A DNA stretch of 64,000 nucleotides from Bacillota bacterium (GTDB lineage: Bacteria; Bacillota; UBA4882; UBA8346): positions 34,204 to 98,203 of the forward strand of contig JAEYPR010000009.1 in the NCBI GenBank assembly GCA_023410535.1, in the 5' to 3' direction. Position 1 is the stretch's first letter; each line of letters starts with the position of its first letter. Below the pieces are notes generated by a model, which worked only from the letters and a program-made list of their open reading frames with translations, did no database searches and was not told the origin of the DNA. Made by a program: the position numbers and the translations under genes. Below are positions 52,561-61,104 of the stretch, piece after piece.

Positions 52561-52836
52561 CAAGCTTTGAGGCGTTTGTTTGGGGAATGAAGGGCAGCTC
52601 ATTTAGGCGGTTTGGTGCGCTGTCCATCCTTTTAATCCATGTAATCCGTGGAATCCTGGTTCAGACAGAGGGGTTAGGCGGGGGTGGATGGTTGTTTTGC
52701 GGGTTAATCAGGAACTTTCATAATCGTTGAAATTTTCGGATTAAAGGGTTTTTGCTGGATTTTGGCGAAGATTACCAGGAGAAATAAGTGGATGAATGTT
52801 TTTTGTTGTTGCGTTGGGTGATGGGAGGATTCGAAA
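52454..52836. other. Intergenic region right of GxxExxY gene
   Basis: Contains repeats C, D and E, then A/T-rich sequence before the next gene. No RNA gene or intact ORF is seen. Confidence 0.5.
52624..52671 (-). repeat. GGATTA-type repeat, inverted copy E
   Basis: Read on the minus strand, CTGTCTGAACCAGGATT then GGATTACATGGATTAAAAGGA, matching copy A over its length. With copy A it brackets the GxxExxY gene as an inverted pair. Confidence 0.7.
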
Positions 52837-53364
52837 ATGGGCGAAAAGGTCTTCACCAAAGGTTACAAACATAATTTAGCTTACCATTTGGATCAATATT
52901 TTAAATCGGCGGGGATTGATCTTGAAGTGCGCGAAGAATACTCAACGTGGATTGGCCCAGAGCGGAATCAGATTGATATTGCAATCCGTAAAGTTGATGA
53001 TGAGCAGTTGCTGATCGGTATTGAACTGGAGATCATTTCCGATACGAATCAAGTCCTTATTAATTACGATAAATTTAAACGTTGGGTTCATGCGTCGCCA
53101 AACCGCAAGAGGGGCTTACTGCAGCTTTTTGCGACAGAATCCAAGCCACGATTACATGATTATTACGATTTGGTCGCCAAGTCATATGATGATTGCCGTA
53201 AAAATTTGAATTTCTGGTATGAATATATGATCTTTGATATTCAGGATTTTCGACGATATCGCGCAGAGACGCAACGGGTTATTGAAGAGAGCGTGGAGTT
53301 TGATGTGAGATTGTTTGCGTTGGTTTGGAAGGTGTTTGGGAAGAAGTACTTGCCTTCAAAGTAG
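52837..53364 (+). CDS. Hypothetical protein with nuclease-like E-x-E motif
   Basis: 175 residues, ATG 52837 with GGGAGGA upstream. The segment NQIDIAIRK, about 10 residues, then GIELEI resembles a PD-(D/E)XK core with Glu in place of Lys (D...E-x-E, as in BamHI-type sites), which is weak evidence of a nuclease fold. The C-terminal half is Asp/Tyr/Phe-rich. No family is recognised. It is followed 29 bases later by another unknown gene, probably in the same transcript. Confidence 0.6.
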   Translation: MGEKVFTKGYKHNLAYHLDQYFKSAGIDLEVREEYSTWIGPERNQIDIAIRKVDDEQLLIGIELEIISDTNQVLINYDKFKRWVHASPNRKRGLLQLFATESKPRLHDYYDLVAKSYDDCRKNLNFWYEYMIFDIQDFRRYRAETQRVIEESVEFDVRLFALVWKVFGKKYLPSK

Positions 53365-53393
53365 TGTTGCGGAAATAAAGGGGAATGTATCAT

Positions 53394-54035
53394 ATGGCTA
53401 TCAATCGCGATGGCTATCAAACCCTGAAAACCGAGTTGGGTCATCGGCCATCCAGAGCAGAAATGTATCAGGCATTGGGTGAAGGATTTAAAACGTATAT
53501 CAAAGACGGTTGGCTAGCCTATCTTGCGAATTTGGGAGATTTGAAACCGGTTGAGTTGGAATGGCTAAACGGACCGGTTGAAGAATTTTTATTGGAGTTA
53601 GAGAAAACGTTGTTTCAGAAGTCATATAAGATTCCGACCATTTTAACATTTGTGACTGAGCAAAGGATTCGGGATATAGTGACCTTAAGTGAAATTGGCT
53701 TGAGTTTTCAGATATTTTATACACATGAATCGGAATTGCGAGAGCTTGATTTTCAAGACAAGTGCAATCAGGGTTGGGAAGCTTGGGATAATGACGATTG
53801 GGCGAAGCTGGCTTTGCACGATCCGGTGGAAGCTTTAGATGGAAAGGGATTTTTTCATTACGATTCAGTAGGACAAGTGTTGCGGTTGGATGAGCGATTA
53901 GGGAATTTTTTGAATGAAAAGGCTTTGGTTGAACATGTGAAGGATGTTATGGAGTATCGGAAGTCGAGATATTTGGAGAGGCGTTGTGGAGCGTGGAAAA
54001 TGAGAAAGGAAGTTGCGGCGGGGAATAATTGTTAA
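53394..54035 (+). CDS. Hypothetical protein
   Basis: 213 residues, soluble, acidic and Trp/Phe-rich (GWEAWDNDDWAKLALHDPVEAL). The first half is helical (RPSRAEMYQALGEGFKTYIKDG). I recognise no domain. The ATG at 53385 is only a base or two after AGGGG, so ATG 53394 is preferred. It lies between the nuclease-like gene and the restriction operon, so a defence link is possible but unsupported by motif. Confidence 0.55.
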   Translation: MAINRDGYQTLKTELGHRPSRAEMYQALGEGFKTYIKDGWLAYLANLGDLKPVELEWLNGPVEEFLLELEKTLFQKSYKIPTILTFVTEQRIRDIVTLSEIGLSFQIFYTHESELRELDFQDKCNQGWEAWDNDDWAKLALHDPVEALDGKGFFHYDSVGQVLRLDERLGNFLNEKALVEHVKDVMEYRKSRYLERRCGAWKMRKEVAAGNNC

Positions 54036-54339
54036 GTAGTGAAGTATCTCCTATCAAGTATTTGCTAGGATGTCCGATTGATTAATGAAAAACCTATAAC
54101 TATAAAGCTGTTCCATCATAAATGGGAAGGGTCTCAATACCTTTGGTAGTTTGAACTTGGATTTTGTATAACAATTTCGATGAGTTTTGGAAGGAAACCC
54201 TATAATGATCTGGAACTTAATATTTTTGAGAGTTTAATGATTGATAGAATAAGTCAAATTTTATAATTACAATCGCAATTATTTTAGAGATTAATAAAAT
54301 ATTACAGACATATTTTCAGAAACGGAGACTAAATTAATC
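54036..54339 (+). promoter_or_regulatory. A/T-rich upstream region of the hsd operon
   Basis: 304 bases without a gene. TTGATA (54241-54246), 15 bases, TATAAT (54262-54267) is a possible but short-spaced promoter for hsdM. CCTATAAT near 54200 is a second -10 candidate. Confidence 0.35.
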
Positions 54340-55881
54340 ATGCCCAAAGCTCAGATCACCAAAGAAGAACCGATTGAAACGCAACTCTGGAAAGCGGCGG
54401 ACAAACTTCGTAAAAATATTGATGCGGCCGAATACAAACATATTGTCCTCGGCCTTATTTTCTTACGCTATATCTCCGACGCCTTCGACGAATTATATAA
54501 CAAATTGAAAAGCGGCGCAGGCGAATACGCCGGAGCTGACCCGGAGGACAAGGACGAATATAAAGCGGAGAACATCTTTTTCGTCCCGGAAACCGCCCGC
54601 TGGTCGTATCTACAATCGAAAGCCAAGTTACCTGAGATCGGTAAAGAAATCGATAACGCTATGGACGCCATTGAAAAAGACAACCCGTCGTTAAAAGACG
54701 TGCTTCCCAAAGTCTATGCGCGCGGGAACCTTGACCCGACCAACCTGGGCAGTCTGATTGATTTGATTAGCAATATCGCGCTAGGCGACGCCAAAGACCG
54801 GAGCGCCGATGTCCTCGGGCATGTGTTCGAATATTTCTTAGGCGAATTCGCCTTGGCGGAAGGGAAGAAGGGCGGCCAATTCTATACGCCCCGCAGCGTT
54901 GTCGAGTTATTGGTGCAAATGCTCGAACCCTACCATGGCCGGGTTTTAGATCCGTGTTGTGGTTCAGGTGGCATGTTCGTCCAATCGGAAAAGTTTGTTA
55001 CAAACCATCAAGGGAAAGTGAACGACATCTCCATATACGGCCAGGAAAGTAACCAGACCACCTGGCGATTGTGCAAAATGAATCTAGCGATTCGCAGTAT
55101 CGATAGTTCCCAAGTCCGATGGAACAATGAGGGTTCTTTCCTAAACGATGCCCATAAAGACCTAAAGGCTGATTTTGTCATCGCAAATCCCCCCTTTAAT
55201 GACAGCGACTGGAGCGGCGACCTGCTGCGGACCGATGGCCGCTGGAAATATGGCGCACCGCCTGCGGGGAATGCCAACTATGCCTGGATTCAACACTTTC
55301 TTTATCATTTAAGCCCGAGCGGGATGGCCGGATTTGTCTTGGCGAAAGGTTCGCTCACCTCCAAGACTTCCGGGGAGGGCGATATCCGTAAGGAATTGAT
55401 CGAAGCGCGACTGGTGGATTGTATTGTGAACCTCCCCGCTAAGCTGTTTTTAAATACCCAGATTCCCGCTTGCCTTTGGTTTTTGAGCCGCGATAAAGCG
55501 AACGGTGGCTATCGCAACCGCACCGATGAGATTTTGTTTATCGATGCCCGGAATGAGGGGTATTTAATTAACCGGAGAACCAGAGAATTAGGGGCAGAGG
55601 ATATCCAAAAGATCGCCGCTACCTATCACAATTGGCGGAACGCGGATGGAAAATATGAAGACATTAAAGGCTTTTGTAATTCCGCCCGGATTGAACGGGT
55701 GCGGGAATTGGATTATGTTTTGACGCCGGGCCGGTATGTGGGGCTGCCGGATGAAGAGGATGATTTTGATTTTAAGGAGCGGTTTAGTAGTTTGCAGGCT
55801 GAGTTTGAGGCGCAGTTGCAAGAGGAAGAAAGGTTGAATGCGGTGATTTTGGAGAATTTGAAAAAGGTGAAGTTGGGATGA
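54340..55881 (+). CDS. hsdM: Type I restriction-modification methyltransferase subunit HsdM
   Basis: 513 residues. An N-terminal helical domain (ETQLWKAADKLRKNIDAAEYKHIVLGLIFLRYISD) precedes a gamma-class N6-adenine methyltransferase with SAM motif DPCCGSGGMF (D204) and catalytic NPPF (N283). GGQFYTPRSVVELLV is the family linker. With HsdS it methylates the recognition site; with HsdR it restricts unmodified DNA. The next gene starts in its stop codon (ATGA). Confidence 0.96.
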   Translation: MPKAQITKEEPIETQLWKAADKLRKNIDAAEYKHIVLGLIFLRYISDAFDELYNKLKSGAGEYAGADPEDKDEYKAENIFFVPETARWSYLQSKAKLPEIGKEIDNAMDAIEKDNPSLKDVLPKVYARGNLDPTNLGSLIDLISNIALGDAKDRSADVLGHVFEYFLGEFALAEGKKGGQFYTPRSVVELLVQMLEPYHGRVLDPCCGSGGMFVQSEKFVTNHQGKVNDISIYGQESNQTTWRLCKMNLAIRSIDSSQVRWNNEGSFLNDAHKDLKADFVIANPPFNDSDWSGDLLRTDGRWKYGAPPAGNANYAWIQHFLYHLSPSGMAGFVLAKGSLTSKTSGEGDIRKELIEARLVDCIVNLPAKLFLNTQIPACLWFLSRDKANGGYRNRTDEILFIDARNEGYLINRRTRELGAEDIQKIAATYHNWRNADGKYEDIKGFCNSARIERVRELDYVLTPGRYVGLPDEEDDFDFKERFSSLQAEFEAQLQEEERLNAVILENLKKVKLG

Positions 55882-57068
55882 GCGAGTGGAAGGAATGTAA
55901 GCTGGGGGATATTGTCACCGTTAAACATGGGTGGCCATTTAAAAGTGAATTTTTTGTTGATTCGATAGCTAATAAACCAATTGTAGTTGGAATTGGGAAT
56001 TTCAATTATCTCGGAGGATTTAGATTTTCATCTACCAAGCTAAAATATTATACAGGCGATTATCCTGAAGAATATGAATTAACACCAGGTGATATTTTGT
56101 TAGTAATGACATGTCAAACGGAGGGTGGTGAAATTTTAGGTATACCTGGTATAATACCAGAGGACGGTAAAACGTATCTGCATAATCAACGACTTGGAAA
56201 AGTTATTGTGACTGCACCTAATCTCGCCTGTAATAAGTTTTTATATTGGCTGTTTTTAACTTCTGATTTTAATCAACATCTTGTAAACTCAGCCTCTGGG
56301 ACTAAAATACTTCATACCGCTCCGTCACGAATAGAAGAATTCATTTTTTTAATCCCACCGCTTTCTGAACAACATGCAATAGCCTCAGTTCTTTCCAGTC
56401 TCGACGACAAAATCGCCCTGCTCCACCGCCAGAATAAAACCATCGAAACCATGGCGGAAACGCTTTTTCGGCAGTGGTTTGTGGAGGAGGCGGATGAGGG
56501 GTGGGAGCAAAAGTCTTTAAGTTCTATTGCTAACTTTTTGAATGGTTTAGCCTGCCAGAATTACCCTCCAAAAAATGAAACTGATAAGATACCTGTATTA
56601 AAGATAAAGGAACTCAGCAGTGGAATTTCAAAGACATCAGATTGGACAACATCTATGGTTGATTCAAAGTATGTTGTTGAAGCCGGAGATGTCATTTTTT
56701 CTTGGTCGGCTTCCTTAATGGTAAAAATATGGGATGGTGAGAGTTGTGTTCTTAACCAACATTTATTTAAAGTAACATCAGAACGATTTCCCAAATGGTT
56801 TTATTTAGAATGGTGTAAACATCATTTGGATGAATTTATTTCAATTTCTTTAAGTCATGCTACTACTATGGGCCATATAAAACGTAGTGATTTGGATGGT
56901 GCAATGGTAATAGTCCCTTCGGATAATCAGTTATCTGAGATGTCACATCAAATGGCACCGTTATTAGATAAGCAAATTGAAAATTCTAAACAAATTCGAA
57001 CTCTTGAAAAACTTCGTGATACACTCTTGCCAAAAATAATGAGTGGGGAAGTGAGGATAGCTTTTTGA
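55878..57068 (+). CDS. hsdS: Type I restriction-modification specificity subunit HsdS
   Basis: 396 residues with two target-recognition domains (about 1-160 and 205-370). They are separated by the conserved coiled-coil block LSEQHAIASVLSSLDDKIALL and closed by a second one ending LRDTLLPKIMSGEVRI. Each half reads one side of a bipartite DNA sequence. The first TRD is markedly A/T-rich compared with hsdM, as is usual for exchanged specificity domains. It overlaps both neighbours. Confidence 0.95.
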   Translation: MSEWKECKLGDIVTVKHGWPFKSEFFVDSIANKPIVVGIGNFNYLGGFRFSSTKLKYYTGDYPEEYELTPGDILLVMTCQTEGGEILGIPGIIPEDGKTYLHNQRLGKVIVTAPNLACNKFLYWLFLTSDFNQHLVNSASGTKILHTAPSRIEEFIFLIPPLSEQHAIASVLSSLDDKIALLHRQNKTIETMAETLFRQWFVEEADEGWEQKSLSSIANFLNGLACQNYPPKNETDKIPVLKIKELSSGISKTSDWTTSMVDSKYVVEAGDVIFSWSASLMVKIWDGESCVLNQHLFKVTSERFPKWFYLEWCKHHLDEFISISLSHATTMGHIKRSDLDGAMVIVPSDNQLSEMSHQMAPLLDKQIENSKQIRTLEKLRDTLLPKIMSGEVRIAF

Positions 57069-57730
57069 CATTAACCATGGACAGATTAAAGAAAGTTTTA
57101 AATCAATATGGACGTTGGTCAGGTTTACTACTTTATACTGACCGTATTGAGACTTATCTAGATGTTGATTTCAGCCAATCTCTTGAAAATGCAAAAGCGT
57201 TGTTAGAGACAATCGGTAAAGAAATATGTACCTGTAAGAACATTACACTTGATAGTACAGCCAGTATAAATTCGATATTAAAAAAAGCATTTTCAGCTAT
57301 AGGTTACTCAGGTGATCATATGGTAACTCAAATTTCTGCGTCTCTTGCAAACATCGGTCAAAAAATTGGGGAACTTCGGAATGAGATTGGGCCAACCTCC
57401 CATGGTCGTTCTTTAGAAGAATTACGAGAACGAAATGCTAAAGTTGATATGCTAACAAGAGAGTTCTTAATTGATTCTACTATTATTGTTGCATGTTTTC
57501 TAATCCGAACTTTTGAAAATGAAAATCCTCGGATTTCATTATCCGAAGAGACTCAAATTCAGTATGAAGAAAATCCTGATTTTAATGAATTATGGGATGA
57601 TTTATACGGAGAGTTTGAAATGGGGGCTTATTCATATACAGCTAGTGAAATTCTTTATAATATAGATTATTCAGCATACGTAAATGAACTGAGCGCATCT
57701 ATTGAGAGTGAAGAAGAAGGTGACGAATGA
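57065..57730 (+). CDS. Abi-C-like (abortive infection C-terminal) protein inside the hsd operon
   Basis: 221 residues from TTG 57065, which overlaps the hsdS stop (TTGA) and has GAGG nine bases upstream. The segment LANIGQKIGELRNEIGPTSHGRS fits the Abi-C pattern of a helix with LRN...HG. The C-terminal third is acidic. Abi-C domains occur in abortive-infection proteins and beside type I systems. The stop overlaps hsdR (ATGA), so all four genes are translated as one block. ATG 57077 is an alternative start. Confidence 0.7.
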   Translation: MTLTMDRLKKVLNQYGRWSGLLLYTDRIETYLDVDFSQSLENAKALLETIGKEICTCKNITLDSTASINSILKKAFSAIGYSGDHMVTQISASLANIGQKIGELRNEIGPTSHGRSLEELRERNAKVDMLTREFLIDSTIIVACFLIRTFENENPRISLSEETQIQYEENPDFNELWDDLYGEFEMGAYSYTASEILYNIDYSAYVNELSASIESEEEGDE

Positions 57731-60700
57731 ATAAAATTACTGAATCAAACATTGAGCAATTTGCTGTTGACCTTCTGGAAAATCAAGGCTTTCAATACAT
57801 CTATGGACCTATTGTTGCGCCGGATGGTGAATTCCCAGCCCGTCAATCATATCATGATGTTCTAATTTTAGACATCTTAAAAAAAGCTATTGCCCGGATT
57901 AATCCTGCCATTCCCGAAATTGCCAGAGAGGATGCTGTTAAACAAATTCTTCGTTCGAATTCTTCAGAATTGATTACCAACAATGAGGCATTTCATCGGA
58001 TGCTAACGGAGGGAATCAACGTTACGTATCAAAAGGATGGAGAGAGCCGGGGCGATCTGGTTTGGTTGATTGACTTTAATGAGCCGGATAAGAATGATTT
58101 TGTCGTTTGTAACCAATTTACGATTATTGAAAACAATATAAACAAACGTCCGGATATAATCCTATTTATCAATGGCATTCCACTGGTTGTTATTGAATTA
58201 AAGAATGCAGTAGATGAGAATGCTACGATCCATTCCGCCTTTAAACAACTCCAGACATATAAACAAATAATCCCTACTTTATTCAATTATAATAGTTTTT
58301 TAGTGATTTCCGATGGGCTGGAGGCGAAAGCTGGGTCTATATCTGCCGGATTCAGTCGTTTTATGGTATGGAAAAGCTCAGACGGTAAGGCGGAAGCTTC
58401 TCATTTGGTCGGCCAGTTAGAAACCCTTATTCAGGGGATGTTGAACAAAGCCACTCTCCTGGATTTAATCCGCCATTTCATTGTTTTTGAAAAGTCAAAG
58501 AAAGAAGATAAAGCAACCGGCATCATCACCATCCAAACCATCAAAAAGATTGCGGCTTACCATCAATACTATGCGGTCAACCGCGCAGTGGATTCGACGC
58601 TCAGGGCATCGGGTTATATCGTAAAAGAGGTTGCGGCAGCAAGGGTTGAAGCGTTCGGCGAATCCCCGGAGAGCTATGGCGTACCAGGTGTTCAAGCGCA
58701 ACCAGTGGGCGATCGCAAAGGCGGCGTCGTCTGGCATACGCAAGGCAGCGGCAAGTCGCTGTCGATGGTCTTTTTTACCGGGAAAATCGTCCTGGCAATG
58801 GACAACCCGACCGTGGTGGTGATCACCGACCGCAACGATTTGGATGATCAACTCTTTGATACCTTTGCCGCTTCCCGACAGTTATTGCGGCAGGACCCGG
58901 TCCAAACGGAAAATCGGGACCATTTGAAGAACCTTTTAAAAGTAGCTTCCGGTGGGATTGTTTTTACCACGATTCAGAAGTTCCAACCTGAGGAAGGCAA
59001 CGTTTATGAGAAACTCACCGACCGGGAAAATATCATTGTCATTGCCGATGAAGCGCATCGGACCCAGTATGGGTTTACAGCGAAAAATATCGACCAAAAA
59101 GATGAAAACGGCAATGTAATCGGTAAAAAGACCGTCTATGGTTTTGCCAAGTATCTGCGGGACGCTTTGCCTAATGCGACGTATATTGGTTTTACCGGGA
59201 CGCCGATTGAACATACCGATGTCAATACCCCGGCGGTGTTTGGCAACTACGTTGATATCTACGATATTGCGCAGGCAGTCAATGATGGAGCGACGGTACG
59301 TATTTATTACGAAAGCCGTCTTGCCAAAATCGGCCTAAGTAATGAAGGAAAAAAATTGATCCAAGATTTCGATGATGAATTAAATCAGGATGAACTGACC
59401 GAGACCCAAAAGGCCAAAGCCAAATGGACGCAATTGGAGGCGTTAATCGGTAGCGCGGATCGGATTAAACACGTTGCCGAGGATATTGTAACCCACTTTG
59501 AACAACGCCAGGAAGTCATGAACGGCAAAGCGATGATTGTCACCATGTCCCGTCGGATTGCCGCCGCGTTGTATCAAGCCATCATCGATCTACGACCGGA
59601 ATGGCATAGTGATGACCTGAAAAAAGGCGTCATTAAAGTAGTAATGACGTCGGCTTCATCTGACGGGCCGGAGATTTCCCAACATCATACCACCAAGGAA
59701 CAGCGTCGCGGCTTAGCCGATCGGATGAAAGACCCGGATGATGAATTGAAACTGGTTATCGTTCGCGATATGTGGCTGACTGGTTTTGATGCCCCCTGTC
59801 TGCATACCCTCTACATCGACAAACCGATGAAGGGGCACAACCTAATGCAAGCCATCGCTCGGGTTAATCGGGTCTATAAAGACAAAAAAGGCGGTCTAAT
59901 TGTCGATTACTTAGGCATTGCTTCCGATTTAAAAGAGGCTTTATCATTTTATTCCGCCGCCGGTGGTAAAGGCGACCCAGCGGCCGCCCAGGAACAAGCG
60001 GTTCAGTTAATGCTTGCCAAATTAGAAGTCGTCTCGCAAATGTTCCATGGCTTCGCTTATGAAGAATACTTCGGTGCCGACATCGGGCGAAAACTTTCAC
60101 TGATTTTGGCTGCGGAAGAACATATTCTTGGACTAGAAAACGGCAAGAAACGGTTTATTGATGAAGTTACCGCGCTTTCCCAAGCTTTCGCCATTGCGAT
60201 CCCGCATGACCAAGCGATGGATGTTAAAGATGAGGTAGCCTTCTTTCAAGCCGTAAAATCACGATTGGTTAAATTCGACAGCCCCGGTTCAGGGAAGAGC
60301 GATGAAGAAATAGAAACCGCCATTAAACAAGTGATCGATAAAGCACTCGTCACTGAACAGGTTATTGATGTTTTCGACGCTGCCGGAATTAAAAAGCCCG
60401 ACATCTCCATTCTCTCCGAAGAATTCTTGCTTGAAGTCAAGCACATGGAGCATAAAAACATCGCTTTAGAAGTATTAAAGAAACTTCTTAACGATGAAAT
60501 CAAAGCCCGCACCAAAAAGAATCTGATTCAAAGCAAGACCTTAATGGAAATGCTAGAGAACTCCATTAAAAAGTACCACAATAAGATCATCACCGCTGCT
60601 GAAGTCATTGATGAACTCATTAACCTAGGCAAAGAGATTCATGAAATGGACAAAGAACCGCAAGAAATGGGCTTAAGCGATTATGAGTATGCCTTTTATA

Positions 60701-60963
60701 CCGCGATTGCCAATAATGATAGCGCGCGTGAGGTTATGGAAAAAGACAAACTTCGAGAACTGGCAGTCGTATTATATCAAAAGGTTCGCGAAAACGCTTC
60801 TATTGATTGGACCATCAAGGAAAGCGCAAAAGCAAAGCTCAAAGTCATTGTCAAACGCATATTGCGTCAATATGGTTACCCGCCGGATATGCAAATGTTG
60901 GCAACGGAGACAGTATTAAAACAAGCTGAATTGCTAGCAGAAGAATTACAAAGAGAAAAATGA
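57727..60963 (+). CDS. hsdR: Type I restriction endonuclease/translocase subunit HsdR
   Basis: 1078 residues. An N-terminal nuclease domain with the catalytic D143...E157-x-K159 (RPDIILF, VIELK) is followed by SF2 translocase motifs: Walker A QGSGKS (K343), DEAH at 441-444, FTGTPIE and motif VI MQAIARVNRVY. A C-terminal helical domain contacts HsdM. All key residues are intact, so restriction should be active. The start overlaps the Abi-C-like gene. Confidence 0.96.
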   Translation: MNKITESNIEQFAVDLLENQGFQYIYGPIVAPDGEFPARQSYHDVLILDILKKAIARINPAIPEIAREDAVKQILRSNSSELITNNEAFHRMLTEGINVTYQKDGESRGDLVWLIDFNEPDKNDFVVCNQFTIIENNINKRPDIILFINGIPLVVIELKNAVDENATIHSAFKQLQTYKQIIPTLFNYNSFLVISDGLEAKAGSISAGFSRFMVWKSSDGKAEASHLVGQLETLIQGMLNKATLLDLIRHFIVFEKSKKEDKATGIITIQTIKKIAAYHQYYAVNRAVDSTLRASGYIVKEVAAARVEAFGESPESYGVPGVQAQPVGDRKGGVVWHTQGSGKSLSMVFFTGKIVLAMDNPTVVVITDRNDLDDQLFDTFAASRQLLRQDPVQTENRDHLKNLLKVASGGIVFTTIQKFQPEEGNVYEKLTDRENIIVIADEAHRTQYGFTAKNIDQKDENGNVIGKKTVYGFAKYLRDALPNATYIGFTGTPIEHTDVNTPAVFGNYVDIYDIAQAVNDGATVRIYYESRLAKIGLSNEGKKLIQDFDDELNQDELTETQKAKAKWTQLEALIGSADRIKHVAEDIVTHFEQRQEVMNGKAMIVTMSRRIAAALYQAIIDLRPEWHSDDLKKGVIKVVMTSASSDGPEISQHHTTKEQRRGLADRMKDPDDELKLVIVRDMWLTGFDAPCLHTLYIDKPMKGHNLMQAIARVNRVYKDKKGGLIVDYLGIASDLKEALSFYSAAGGKGDPAAAQEQAVQLMLAKLEVVSQMFHGFAYEEYFGADIGRKLSLILAAEEHILGLENGKKRFIDEVTALSQAFAIAIPHDQAMDVKDEVAFFQAVKSRLVKFDSPGSGKSDEEIETAIKQVIDKALVTEQVIDVFDAAGIKKPDISILSEEFLLEVKHMEHKNIALEVLKKLLNDEIKARTKKNLIQSKTLMEMLENSIKKYHNKIITAAEVIDELINLGKEIHEMDKEPQEMGLSDYEYAFYTAIANNDSAREVMEKDKLRELAVVLYQKVRENASIDWTIKESAKAKLKVIVKRILRQYGYPPDMQMLATETVLKQAELLAEELQREK

Positions 60964-61104
60964 AACGTGGTAACTCGTTATATATATAAGTAGTTTGAAG
61001 AAAATATCAAATTTTTTATAATTATCATTTTAGTCAATGGTGGTCGACAATGTATTTGTCTACTCCTTTTATAGTTATTTACTACAAAACTGGAGTTGGT
61101 TTCT

